Source: Halovenus sp. (GTDB lineage: Archaea; Halobacteriota; Halobacteria; Halobacteriales; Haloarculaceae). Taken from it: a stretch of 8,491 nucleotides of DNA. The position numbers were made by a program, and so were the translations under genes. How positions within the stretch are numbered: position 1 is the stretch's first letter; each line of letters starts with the position of its first letter. Below the pieces are notes generated by a model. The model ran no database searches. It saw nothing but the letters and a program-made list of their open reading frames with translations, and had not been told where the DNA came from. Below, in pieces: positions 1 to 5,906 of the stretch. The stretch covers positions 1 through 8,491 of the forward strand of contig PUMG01000361.1 of the NCBI GenBank assembly GCA_003551265.1. Reading direction: 5' to 3'.

Positions 1-17
1 ACAGTGGTTCGACTCGG

Positions 18-1757
18 TCACCGCAGCGCGTCGAGTCGGAACTCGAACGCCCCGACGGGGACTTCGAGGTCGTGTTCGACGATGACTTCGGGGTGAAGTT
101 CACCGACGACGCCGACCGTCTTGCCGTCGAGAACGACATCGGCACACCGGCCAGGGATGAACGACGGGTGTTCGGTCGGTGGTGTCTCCAGGTCCTTTCC
201 GAACGTCCTGGCGAGGACCTGCAGGCGCGCACGGACGTCCTCGTAGGAGACGTCGGTGTCGGCCATCGCCGCCGCCACTGTTCGGTGTTCGTGGACGTTC
301 GTGTTCTCGCGCTCGTCGACGCAGGCGGCGAGTCCGATTTCGGTGAGGTGCTGGGGATACGCCCGGTGGGTGTTGTTCGCGAGCACCTGCACAATCGAGG
401 GCAGCGCCCACGTCCGCAAGATGGTGTACTCCTCACTGTATGGCTCCATGATGGTGACTGACTCGCCACCGCCGACGACGTCCTCACCGGGTTCGACGCC
501 CATTCGCTCGTAGTTCACCGTCTCGTTCGTCATGTAGAAGTTCAGTAGATCCTCGAACCCGAGTCCCACGAGGGTCTCGCGGGCAGCATCCTCGAGCCGT
601 GAGCGTTCGTGCCGAGTTCCGACAGTCGCCACGTCGGGATAGCGTGGCTCCAGGTCTTCGAACCCGTACGCCCGCCCGAGGTCGTCGATGACGTCGACCG
701 GATGAAGGACATCCACCCGGTACGGCGGAATCTCGACCTCGTAGGTCACTCCCTCGTCACTTTCGTCCTGGTGAACGGTCGCGTCCAGTCCGGCGCGTTC
801 GGCACAGTCGACGACCGTCTCCGTGTCGAGGGTGACCCCCAGGACGCTCTCGATTCGTTCGTGAGCGACACGCTTCGTCTTCACCGAGAGGTCCGGCCGG
901 TCGAACAGCGCACCCGCATACTCGCCAGGAGCGTCGTCGCCGTAGACGACCTCGACACGTTCGAGGCGTCCACCGCGGGCCGTGAGCGCGTAGCAGACGA
1001 TGTTGAGCATGTGGTCAATGGTCCACTGGTTAGTGCCCGTCATCTCGATGAGGAGGTCGCGCGAGTTCTCGGTCACTTCGGTTCGGCGACCGTTGATAAC
1101 CGGCGGGAACGAGAACAGCCCAATCTCGTCGTAGATGGCAGGATAGCGGTCCATCCCTTCGACGAGGGTGGCGTACTCAGACCCCATGTGGTGGCGCTCG
1201 GTCACCTCGCGTGGGCTCATCTCTTCGTCGCTCTCCAGGGGAACGAAACGCTCGTCGTCGGGGTCCACCGAGGTGTACCGGATGGACTTCTGTGCGCCGT
1301 CACGCGCCGGTGCGCCCTTGAGCATCGTCAGGTCGTGCACGCCGATTGCTCCCTTCGCGCGTTCACGACCCATCGTCGCGTGGAGTTTCTCCTGCAACTG
1401 GATGAGCGAATCGAGCGCGCCATCCGACAGATCCAGTCCCCGGACGATTGCGCCTGTCACGTACGGTCGCTCCTCGGGCGTCCCCTCAACCTCGATGGTC
1501 CACTCGGGTGAGTTCGTGGTTGGAATCCGCACGCCGCGGTCCGTGCCGTAGTGAGAGCGAAGCGAGCGGGCTACACCCTCGACGGAGAGTCTGTCGAGGC
1601 GGTCGGGGGCGAATTCGAGCTGGAACTCGCCGTCGTCGGTTGTCCCTTCGTATTCGAGTCCGAGCCCGAACAGGTCCGCTTTGAGCTCCTCGTCGCTCGT
1701 TTCGTGCTGGTCGGTCAGCCGACGGAGTTCGTCGGGGTCGACGTCGACGACAGGCAT
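18..1757 (-). CDS. pheT: Phenylalanyl-tRNA synthetase beta subunit, archaeal type
   Basis: This is the beta subunit of the cytoplasmic (alpha-beta)2 enzyme that charges tRNA-Phe with phenylalanine using ATP. It supplies the editing site that hydrolyses mischarged Tyr-tRNA-Phe. At 579 residues it has the short archaeal/eukaryotic form, without the N-terminal EMAP-like tRNA-binding domain and C-terminal ferredoxin-fold domain of bacterial PheT. The B3/B4 editing region spans about residues 100-265 and contains PPVINGRRTEVTENS at 218-232. A B5 domain spans about 285-370, with the acidic cluster around D349, D355, D358 and D359. A catalytically inactive synthetase-like core follows (about 380-579), with PGRCADV at 535-541 and GELHPEV at 552-558. 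The ATG shares its first base with the pheS stop codon, so translation is probably coupled to pheS. Only 17 bases of the window lie beyond the stop. Identification is secure; editing is known for the family and was not tested here. Confidence 0.97.
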   Translation of the reverse strand: MPVVDVDPDELRRLTDQHETSDEELKADLFGLGLEYEGTTDDGEFQLEFAPDRLDRLSVEGVARSLRSHYGTDRGVRIPTTNSPEWTIEVEGTPEERPYVTGAIVRGLDLSDGALDSLIQLQEKLHATMGRERAKGAIGVHDLTMLKGAPARDGAQKSIRYTSVDPDDERFVPLESDEEMSPREVTERHHMGSEYATLVEGMDRYPAIYDEIGLFSFPPVINGRRTEVTENSRDLLIEMTGTNQWTIDHMLNIVCYALTARGGRLERVEVVYGDDAPGEYAGALFDRPDLSVKTKRVAHERIESVLGVTLDTETVVDCAERAGLDATVHQDESDEGVTYEVEIPPYRVDVLHPVDVIDDLGRAYGFEDLEPRYPDVATVGTRHERSRLEDAARETLVGLGFEDLLNFYMTNETVNYERMGVEPGEDVVGGGESVTIMEPYSEEYTILRTWALPSIVQVLANNTHRAYPQHLTEIGLAACVDERENTNVHEHRTVAAAMADTDVSYEDVRARLQVLARTFGKDLETPPTEHPSFIPGRCADVVLDGKTVGVVGELHPEVIVEHDLEVPVGAFEFRLDALR

Positions 1758-3289
1758 CAGTAGATCACCTCCTCGGTCCGCAGATACTCGAGGTCGACCA
1801 GCGTGCCGTGAACGTCGCGGATGTCTTCAGCCCCGGTCGCCAGCATCATCAGCCGTTCGAGGGCCAGCCCCCACGCCATCACGTCACAGTCGATGCCCAG
1901 CGGTTCGAGCATCTCCGGCCGGAAGATACCGGAGTTGCCGATTTCGATGAGTTCGCCCGTGTTCGGGTGGTGACCGAACAGCTCGAAACTCGGCTCAGTG
2001 TAGGGGTTGTAGTGTGGCTTGAACTGCAAGTCGGTGATGCCGAAGTGCTCGTAGAACTCGGTGAACGTTCCGAAGAGGTCGCGCACCGACAGCTCCTCTG
2101 CCATCACCCACCCCTCTATCTGGAAGAACTCCAGCAGGTGTGTTGCGTCGAGCGTGTCGTTTCGATACGCCTTCTCGACGCTGAAAAATCGCTGGGGAGG
2201 TTCGAGCTCACCAAGTGATTCGCCAGCGAGGTGGCGCGATGTGAGCGAGGTCGTGTGACCTCGGAGGGCGAGCTGTCGAGCGAACTCCTCGTCCCACGGC
2301 GAGTGGTAGCCCTCGCCGTCCTCGCCGACGCCGTGGAGGTGGGCCTGGCGAACGCGCTCGACGAGGTCCGCTGGAAGGTCATCTATTTTCGTGGGCGATT
2401 CGAGCGCGAAGCGGTCCCAGTGCGTCCGTGCCGGGTGGTCCTGTGGCATGAACAGACAGTCGTTTATCCAGAAGTCTGCGTCGACTGTCGGGCCCTGCAT
2501 CTCCTTGAACCCCATGCCGACAAACACGTCTTTCACCCGGTCAGCCATCTGTCGCAGCGAGTGTTTCCTGCCGGACTGTCTCGACTCGGCTCCCGCCTCG
2601 ACGTTGTAGGTGGCGAACTCGACGTCTCGCCACTCGCCGCTCGTCAGTAACTCGGGTGTGAGCCGATCAACGGTTTCGGTCACCTCCACACCCTCCATCA
2701 GCGCCGTGACGCCCTCGTCTGTGAGTGTGATGGTTCGAACGGTGTGCTCGTCCCGGTGTACCAGTCCCCGACGTTCGAGCTGGTCGAGCACCTCCTCGGA
2801 GACGGTCTCCTCCGCTCCGTCTTCGGTGGTATCGTCACCCGCACTGACGAGCGCCGCAAGCGCGAGGCGTTCGTCGTCTGCGGCCGGGTCTGACTCGGAG
2901 TCGACAGTCACCTCGCCGCTTTCGACCTGTCCGTAGCCCTTCCGTGCGAAGTTAGCGAGCGCGATGTCGACAGTGTCTCCAAGTTCGGCCGCGCCGATGA
3001 GCTGTCCGAGCGGAACTGCCTTCTCGTCTGCACCGGCTTCGAGCGCCGCCTCGTACAGCGCAATCTCCGGCAGTCCGTCAGCAGCGTAGCGCTGGCCTTC
3101 CTCAGTCAGTGTGATTGTTTCCTCGACTCGTTCGGTGAGCGAGAGGAGACCGCGTGATTCGAGTTCGAACGCCGCTCGCGTGGCCGATTCGGGTTTTACG
3201 CCTGCCTCGCTCGCGACGTCGGTTATTGGTCGGTGCCTCTGTGCGTCTGCGGTCTGGAGGACCGCAACCTGTGTTTCTGGAAGCTGCAT
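1757..3289 (-). CDS. pheS: Phenylalanyl-tRNA synthetase alpha subunit, archaeal type
   Basis: This is the catalytic subunit of phenylalanyl-tRNA synthetase. It forms phenylalanyl-adenylate and transfers Phe to tRNA-Phe, working with the PheT subunit encoded immediately downstream. Length is 510 residues, typical of the archaeal/eukaryotic form. The first 215 or so residues look like the winged-helix modules that contact tRNA; two similar wing segments end in ITLTEEG (59-65) and ITLTDEG (187-193). The class II core follows: the motif 1 region around 250-290 including DHPAR (284-288), motif 2 RFFSVEKAYRND (367-378, arginine R376), the phenylalanine-pocket segment YTEPSFELF (430-438), and motif 3 GLALERLMML (474-483, arginine R479). 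The first ATG is preferred because residues 1-20 already match the expected start of the first winged helix. Residues 125-165 form an acidic linker, as is usual in halophiles. No frameshift or missing motif was seen. Confidence 0.97.
   Translation of the reverse strand: MQLPETQVAVLQTADAQRHRPITDVASEAGVKPESATRAAFELESRGLLSLTERVEETITLTEEGQRYAADGLPEIALYEAALEAGADEKAVPLGQLIGAAELGDTVDIALANFARKGYGQVESGEVTVDSESDPAADDERLALAALVSAGDDTTEDGAEETVSEEVLDQLERRGLVHRDEHTVRTITLTDEGVTALMEGVEVTETVDRLTPELLTSGEWRDVEFATYNVEAGAESRQSGRKHSLRQMADRVKDVFVGMGFKEMQGPTVDADFWINDCLFMPQDHPARTHWDRFALESPTKIDDLPADLVERVRQAHLHGVGEDGEGYHSPWDEEFARQLALRGHTTSLTSRHLAGESLGELEPPQRFFSVEKAYRNDTLDATHLLEFFQIEGWVMAEELSVRDLFGTFTEFYEHFGITDLQFKPHYNPYTEPSFELFGHHPNTGELIEIGNSGIFRPEMLEPLGIDCDVMAWGLALERLMMLATGAEDIRDVHGTLVDLEYLRTEEVIY
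1763..1773 (-). promoter_or_regulatory. Strong ribosome binding site for pheT, inside the end of pheS
   Basis: On the minus strand these bases read AGGAGGTGATC, complementary over 11 consecutive positions to the haloarchaeal 16S rRNA 3' tail. Five bases separate this match from the pheT ATG. The site lies entirely within the last codons of pheS (Glu-Glu-Val-Ile), so the C-terminus of PheS and the translation signal of PheT share the same bases. It supports both the pheT start and translation of pheS and pheT from one mRNA. Confidence 0.85.
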
Positions 3290-3317
3290 CAGTTGTTGGT
3301 AGATACGCCGGGTGTCG

Positions 3318-3328
3318 GTCAGTTAACG
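3318..3328 (-). promoter_or_regulatory. Weak TATA-like box candidate for pheS
   Basis: The minus strand here reads GTTAACT inside a GC-rich stretch, centred about 35 bases before the pheS ATG. This would give a leader of roughly 8 bases, and no Shine-Dalgarno match precedes the ATG. It is the only AT-rich hexamer at a plausible distance but fits the haloarchaeal consensus poorly. Confidence 0.25.
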
Positions 3329-3395
3329 GTTCCCGTTCCCGTGCGGAGAGTTTCACCGGCCATCTCGTGTGACCGACTCCACTCTCTGCAGGTCA

Positions 3396-3412
3396 GCGAA
3401 AAAAGAACCCGG
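3396..3412 (-). terminator. Possible T-run terminator after the usp gene
   Basis: The minus strand reads GGGTTCTTTTTTCG, with six consecutive T residues following a GC-rich stretch, about 120 bases after the usp stop and before the probable pheS promoter. Archaeal termination often needs only a T run, so this is plausible, but there is no clear stem-loop. Confidence 0.3.
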
Positions 3413-3523
3413 AGCTCGCAGTCGCTCTCTTGCAGACGATGCGGCGGCTGTGAGATCCGGACGCCATATCTCCTCGAACACCATCAGATACCTAAAAGGT
3501 TCCGTCTCGGCCGACCGTCGCTC

Positions 3524-3970
3524 TCACTCTGTTTTAACCGTCATCACCGGAACCGGACTCCGACGGACGACCTTCTCGGCGACACTCCCGAGCATCAGTC
3601 GACCAGCCCCGGAACGCCCGTGGGTCCCCATTACAATCAGGTCGATGCCTTCGTCCTCGGCGTACTCGACGATGGCCTCGCTCGGCCGTCCACCCTCGAT
3701 GGCTTCGACGACGTCGACGCCAGCCTCCTCTGCGTACGCAGCAACGTCGTCGATTGCCTCCTGTCCCTCTTCGCGCTGTTTCTCGACGAAGCTGCTGTGT
3801 TCCGCCGAGGCTGGCTCTGGACCGGCGGTGAACCCTCCCAGCGGTATCGGTTCCATCGCGTACATGAGATGAACCGTCGCACCGTGTACGGCGGCCATGT
3901 CCACGCCTTTTCTCGCGGCTTTCCGTGATGGTTCGCTCCCGTCTGTCGGTATCAGGATGTGATCGAACAT
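3524..3970 (-). CDS. Universal stress protein (UspA family), single domain
   Basis: This small cytoplasmic protein of 148 residues has the usual single-domain Usp length. It begins with the family's beta-strand plus loop, [12 protein letters not shown] (residues 4-15), where D10 usually contacts adenine. Near the end it has the nucleotide-binding signature G-x2-G-x9-G-S: G115, G118, G128, S129. It therefore belongs to the ATP-binding subclass, which forms dimers and is linked to stress survival; the exact role of individual haloarchaeal Usps is mostly unknown. The segment at about 45-70 is a variable insert. The ATG lies about 30 bases after a good TATA box, so the mRNA is probably leaderless or nearly so, which also fits the lack of a Shine-Dalgarno sequence. 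It appears to be transcribed alone, and nothing links it functionally to pheS downstream. Family assignment is firm; the specific function is not known. Confidence 0.93.
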   Translation of the reverse strand: MFDHILIPTDGSEPSRKAARKGVDMAAVHGATVHLMYAMEPIPLGGFTAGPEPASAEHSSFVEKQREEGQEAIDDVAAYAEEAGVDVVEAIEGGRPSEAIVEYAEDEGIDLIVMGTHGRSGAGRLMLGSVAEKVVRRSPVPVMTVKTE

Positions 3971-3988
3971 ACGTCTGAACCAGTGTCA

Positions 3989-4011
3989 CACAGTCCTATA
4001 AATCTACTGTG
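3989..4011 (-). promoter_or_regulatory. usp promoter: TATA box bracketed by an inverted repeat
   Basis: The minus strand contains TTTATA at 4002-3997, a good haloarchaeal TATA box, centred about 30 bases before the usp ATG. That places the transcript start within a few bases of the ATG. The TATA box lies inside the spacer of a perfect 6-11-6 inverted repeat, with arms CACAGT (3989-3994) and ACTGTG (4006-4011). A dimeric regulator bound to both arms would cover the TATA box. The promoter call is well supported; the operator role is inference. Confidence 0.65.
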
Positions 4012-4055
4012 GATTTTCCTCACAAAACCGCTCTCAGAGGAGTTATCGGACCTGT

Positions 4056-4832
4056 TCAGCCGAAGATATTCTCACCGCGCTCGGCGACGCCGACGAACAC
4101 CAGTGCCCAGATTGCGACGACCGCTCCAGCCGCGATACCGAGACTCGATCCCTGTTCTGCGCCAGGGTAGACGACCGAGGCGACACCGATAACGAGCAGG
4201 AACAGCGCCACAGCGCAGGCGGGAAAGCGCCAGTTCGAGCCACGGAAACTCGCGTACAGCCCGAGTGCAGCGATGCTGAGACCAGTCGTCGCCATGAACA
4301 GGTAGTGGTTGAAACCGACGTGTGTGTCGTCTGCACTCAGATGTGAGGAAATCTCGAGCCCGGCAAACGCGAGGCCGGCAACCGCCGTAACCGCGGCAAC
4401 CGCGAGCAACGGCCGGTTGAGCTGTTCGACCGAGGGCAACTGGTCTGGGCCTGCGGGGTGAGTCAGCGCCATCACGCCCAACAGCGCGAGCAGGATGAGC
4501 TGGACAGCTGAGAACTCCCCACCGACGGAGAAGACAACGGTGAGCGAAACCCAGATGACGATGCTGCTGTGGAGCGCGCCGACTCGCTCTGTGGGTCGGT
4601 ACGCCTGTGCGATGACGCCGAGCAGCAACACTGGAAACACGGTACCCATCACGAGGTGATGCATCTGGTGGTCGGGGTAGCCGTAGTCGCCGAGGACGAT
4701 TCCCGTCCAGAACGTCATCGGTTCAGCGAACGCCGGAAGTGCAAGCGCAAGAAACCCGAGACCCGAAAGCGCGAACACCCCGATTTTGACCCGCTCGGCC
4801 GAGAGACCGACCTTCGCTGTGACTGTGCTCAT
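4056..4832 (-). CDS. Unrecognised eight-helix membrane protein with clustered histidines
   Basis: This 258-residue protein is very hydrophobic, and I do not recognise the family. Likely membrane helices lie at about 16-36, 57-77, 85-104, 106-124, 140-160, 174-194, 204-222 and 228-249. Helices 1-4 and 5-8 look like two related halves: the histidine at the start of helix 2 (H58 in HHLVMGT) and that at the start of helix 6 (H176 in HYLFMAT) are each followed by a similar helix ending in (Y/F)R. Further histidines are H55, H59, H88, H125, H164 and H171, mostly near helix ends, which could hold haem or metal. A 4+4 layout with histidines recalls haem A synthase (CtaA/COX15), but helices 4 and 8 lack its usual interior histidines, so I do not assign that. 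The ATG is supported by GGAGGTGA six bases upstream. The gene is divergent from the regulator at 5121. Confidence 0.85.
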   Translation of the reverse strand: MSTVTAKVGLSAERVKIGVFALSGLGFLALALPAFAEPMTFWTGIVLGDYGYPDHQMHHLVMGTVFPVLLLGVIAQAYRPTERVGALHSSIVIWVSLTVVFSVGGEFSAVQLILLALLGVMALTHPAGPDQLPSVEQLNRPLLAVAAVTAVAGLAFAGLEISSHLSADDTHVGFNHYLFMATTGLSIAALGLYASFRGSNWRFPACAVALFLLVIGVASVVYPGAEQGSSLGIAAGAVVAIWALVFVGVAERGENIFG

Positions 4833-4838
4833 CGGTTC

Positions 4839-4846
4839 TCACCTCC
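4839..4846 (-). promoter_or_regulatory. Ribosome binding site fixing the membrane-protein start
   Basis: The minus strand reads GGAGGTGA, eight bases complementary to the 16S rRNA tail, with six bases between it and the ATG. It fixes the start and implies a leadered transcript, so the promoter must lie further upstream (towards higher coordinates). Confidence 0.75.
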
Positions 4847-4913
4847 GTTCGAGTCGACCGTGTCTTGCAGGATGGTGTTACGGTTACGTGACCTGTCTGT
4901 TGGACGCTTGTGG

Positions 4914-4934
4914 TATATTTCGAACATCTGTTCG
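4914..4934 (-). promoter_or_regulatory. TATA box and adjoining palindrome, membrane-protein promoter
   Basis: Reading the minus strand, the perfect inverted repeat CGAACA-GA-TGTTCG (4934-4921) runs directly into AAATATA (4920-4914). The palindrome thus occupies the BRE position just upstream of the TATA box. Transcription would begin near 4888-4890, giving a leader of about 55-60 bases that contains the GGAGGTGA site. The placement suggests a regulator-binding site, perhaps for the divergently encoded regulator; that pairing is inference. Confidence 0.5.
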
Positions 4935-5086
4935 TTGAATCCGAGACACGCCCTTCATATATAAGCGTTTATGAGTATTCTTTTGAAATTCGACCACGGT
5001 ATTGGCTCACTGTACTAGATGCGTAAAATTCAATATATGGGTCATATGCAGTCGTTGCGTCGAAACCACGACATGCGCACACGCCC

Positions 5087-5099
5087 GAATATTCAATAT
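5087..5099 (+). promoter_or_regulatory. Probable promoter of the regulator operon
   Basis: The bases GAATATTCAATAT contain an 8-base palindrome (GAATATTC, 5087-5094) and an 11-base symmetric element ATATT-C-AATAT (5089-5099) centred 27 bases before the ATG at 5121. This is the distance expected for the TATA box of a leaderless haloarchaeal transcript. The symmetry may also make it a protein-binding site, for example for autoregulation. Confidence 0.5.
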
Positions 5100-5120
5100 C
5101 CCGGTACGAGAAAAACGCAT

Positions 5121-5906
5121 ATGGGGTCAGAATCGGTCGGTGCTCGCGAACTGGTCACTCGAGCAGCGTTACTCGAGCACATCACTGAGAACGCACCAGT
5201 TTCGGGCAGCGACCTGGCTGACGATGCCGGGACTTCGGTTTCGACAGTCAACCGCGTCGTCAGTTCATTCGTCGGTGAGGGGGTACTGGAGCGGGCCGAA
5301 GAAGGAGTCGTTCTCACACCCTCCGGCGAGGTGCTTGCCGAGGAGACACGCCGGTTTGTGCAGTCGGTCGAAGCAGTCCAGACGCTGCAGCCACTTCTTC
5401 CGAGGCTTGTGGACGCATCGGTTCCGTTCGAACTGGAGTGGTTCGTCGACGCGGCGGTCACCAGGGCGACACCGGGTGATCCGTACGCACCGCTCAGGCG
5501 CTACAGCGAGTTGTTCACCGACTCCGAGCGAAAGCGACTGGTCGGGGATCAGTTCGTCGTGCCGGAACAGGGTGTGAAAGCAGCCAGTGACGCACTCGGC
5601 GAGACGGTGAACTGTACGTGTGTCTGGAGCGAGCAGGCGCTGGCACGACTCCTCGAAAGATACCCCGGTCTCGTCGAGTGGTCGGCCGACCAGGAGAACC
5701 TGACTGTGCTGGTTACAGAGCGTGTTCCGTTCGACCTCGCGCTGTTCGACGAGCGACTCCTCGTCTACGGCTTCGATGACCGGACCGGCGTGATGTCACT
5801 CATCGTCGATACCGACAACTCAGACGCTGTCGAGTGGGGCGAGGCTGTCTTCGAAGAATGCTCCAGTGCAGGTAAACAGGTCGACCCGATACACTCTGAA
5901 ACATGA
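5121..5906 (+). CDS. Winged-helix transcription regulator with FilR1-like C-terminal domain
   Basis: Likely a DNA-binding repressor or activator of 261 residues. Residues 7-70 form a winged helix: ALLEHI, then a helix-turn-helix around 20-45 (SGSDLADDAG then STVNRVVSSF), then the wing GVVLTPSGE (52-60). The C-terminal part, about 120-245, resembles the FilR1 domain common in haloarchaeal regulators, with VTERVPFDLALFDERL (188-203) followed by a strand with a Gly-Phe-Asp-Asp turn, then a Trp-containing helix. FilR1 domains are thought to sense a ligand; none is known here. The reading frame is open from an ATG at 5019 with further ATGs at 5037, 5046 and 5073. I chose 5121 because the TATA-like element sits 27 bases before it and the codons before it lack the normal third-base bias. 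The stop overlaps the next gene's start as ATGA, so the flavoenzyme downstream is its most likely operon partner and perhaps target. Confidence 0.85.
   Translation: MGSESVGARELVTRAALLEHITENAPVSGSDLADDAGTSVSTVNRVVSSFVGEGVLERAEEGVVLTPSGEVLAEETRRFVQSVEAVQTLQPLLPRLVDASVPFELEWFVDAAVTRATPGDPYAPLRRYSELFTDSERKRLVGDQFVVPEQGVKAASDALGETVNCTCVWSEQALARLLERYPGLVEWSADQENLTVLVTERVPFDLALFDERLLVYGFDDRTGVMSLIVDTDNSDAVEWGEAVFEECSSAGKQVDPIHSET

Larger units (their letters stand above)
3290..3523. other. Intergenic region between the usp gene and pheS
   Basis: These 234 bases separate two genes on the minus strand. No convincing gene is present; open frames crossing it on the plus strand are shadows of the flanking genes. 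It contains a six-base T run (minus strand) at 3399-3404, a short tandem duplication GTTCCCGTTCCCGT around 3328-3341 next to the putative pheS TATA element, and a small symmetric element ACCT-AAA-AGGT at 3490-3500 just after the usp stop. No RNA gene was recognised. Confidence 0.6.
4833..5120. other. Divergent control region between membrane protein and regulator
   Basis: These 288 bases are clearly more AT-rich than the genes on either side. They hold the ribosome binding site of the left gene, a TATA box with adjoining inverted repeat at 4914-4934, a second TATA-like stretch CATATATAAG at 4955-4964, an inverted repeat ATATG-GGT-CATAT at 5035-5047, and the probable regulator promoter at 5087-5099. 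The nonamer ATTCAATAT occurs twice, at 5028-5036 and 5091-5099. An in-frame upstream extension of the regulator from 5019 is possible, but its codons lack the G/C third-position bias of the genes. Confidence 0.7.

Noticed and set aside
609..1511. A 300-codon open frame on the plus strand opposite pheT
   Set aside because: It lies wholly antisense to the strongly conserved pheT. GC-rich codons deplete stops on the opposite strand, and the translation shows no recognisable domain.
2246..2263. CGAGGTC-GTGT-GACCTCG hairpin inside pheS
   Set aside because: It lies in conserved coding sequence just before motif 2, and a 7-base stem in GC-rich DNA is expected by chance; no regulatory context was seen.
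3233..3928. A 231-codon plus-strand open frame across pheS, the intergenic gap and usp
   Set aside because: It overlaps two confident genes in antisense and has no domain or start signal; it is a shadow frame.
4024..4039. CTCTGAGAG followed by a T4 run (minus strand) after the membrane-protein gene, as a terminator
   Set aside because: The symmetric element has no room for a loop and the T run is short; too weak to call.
5019..5120. N-terminal extension of the regulator from the ATG at 5019
   Set aside because: The codons lack G/C third-position bias, the added residues are basic and unlike the family, and the best promoter element lies inside this stretch.
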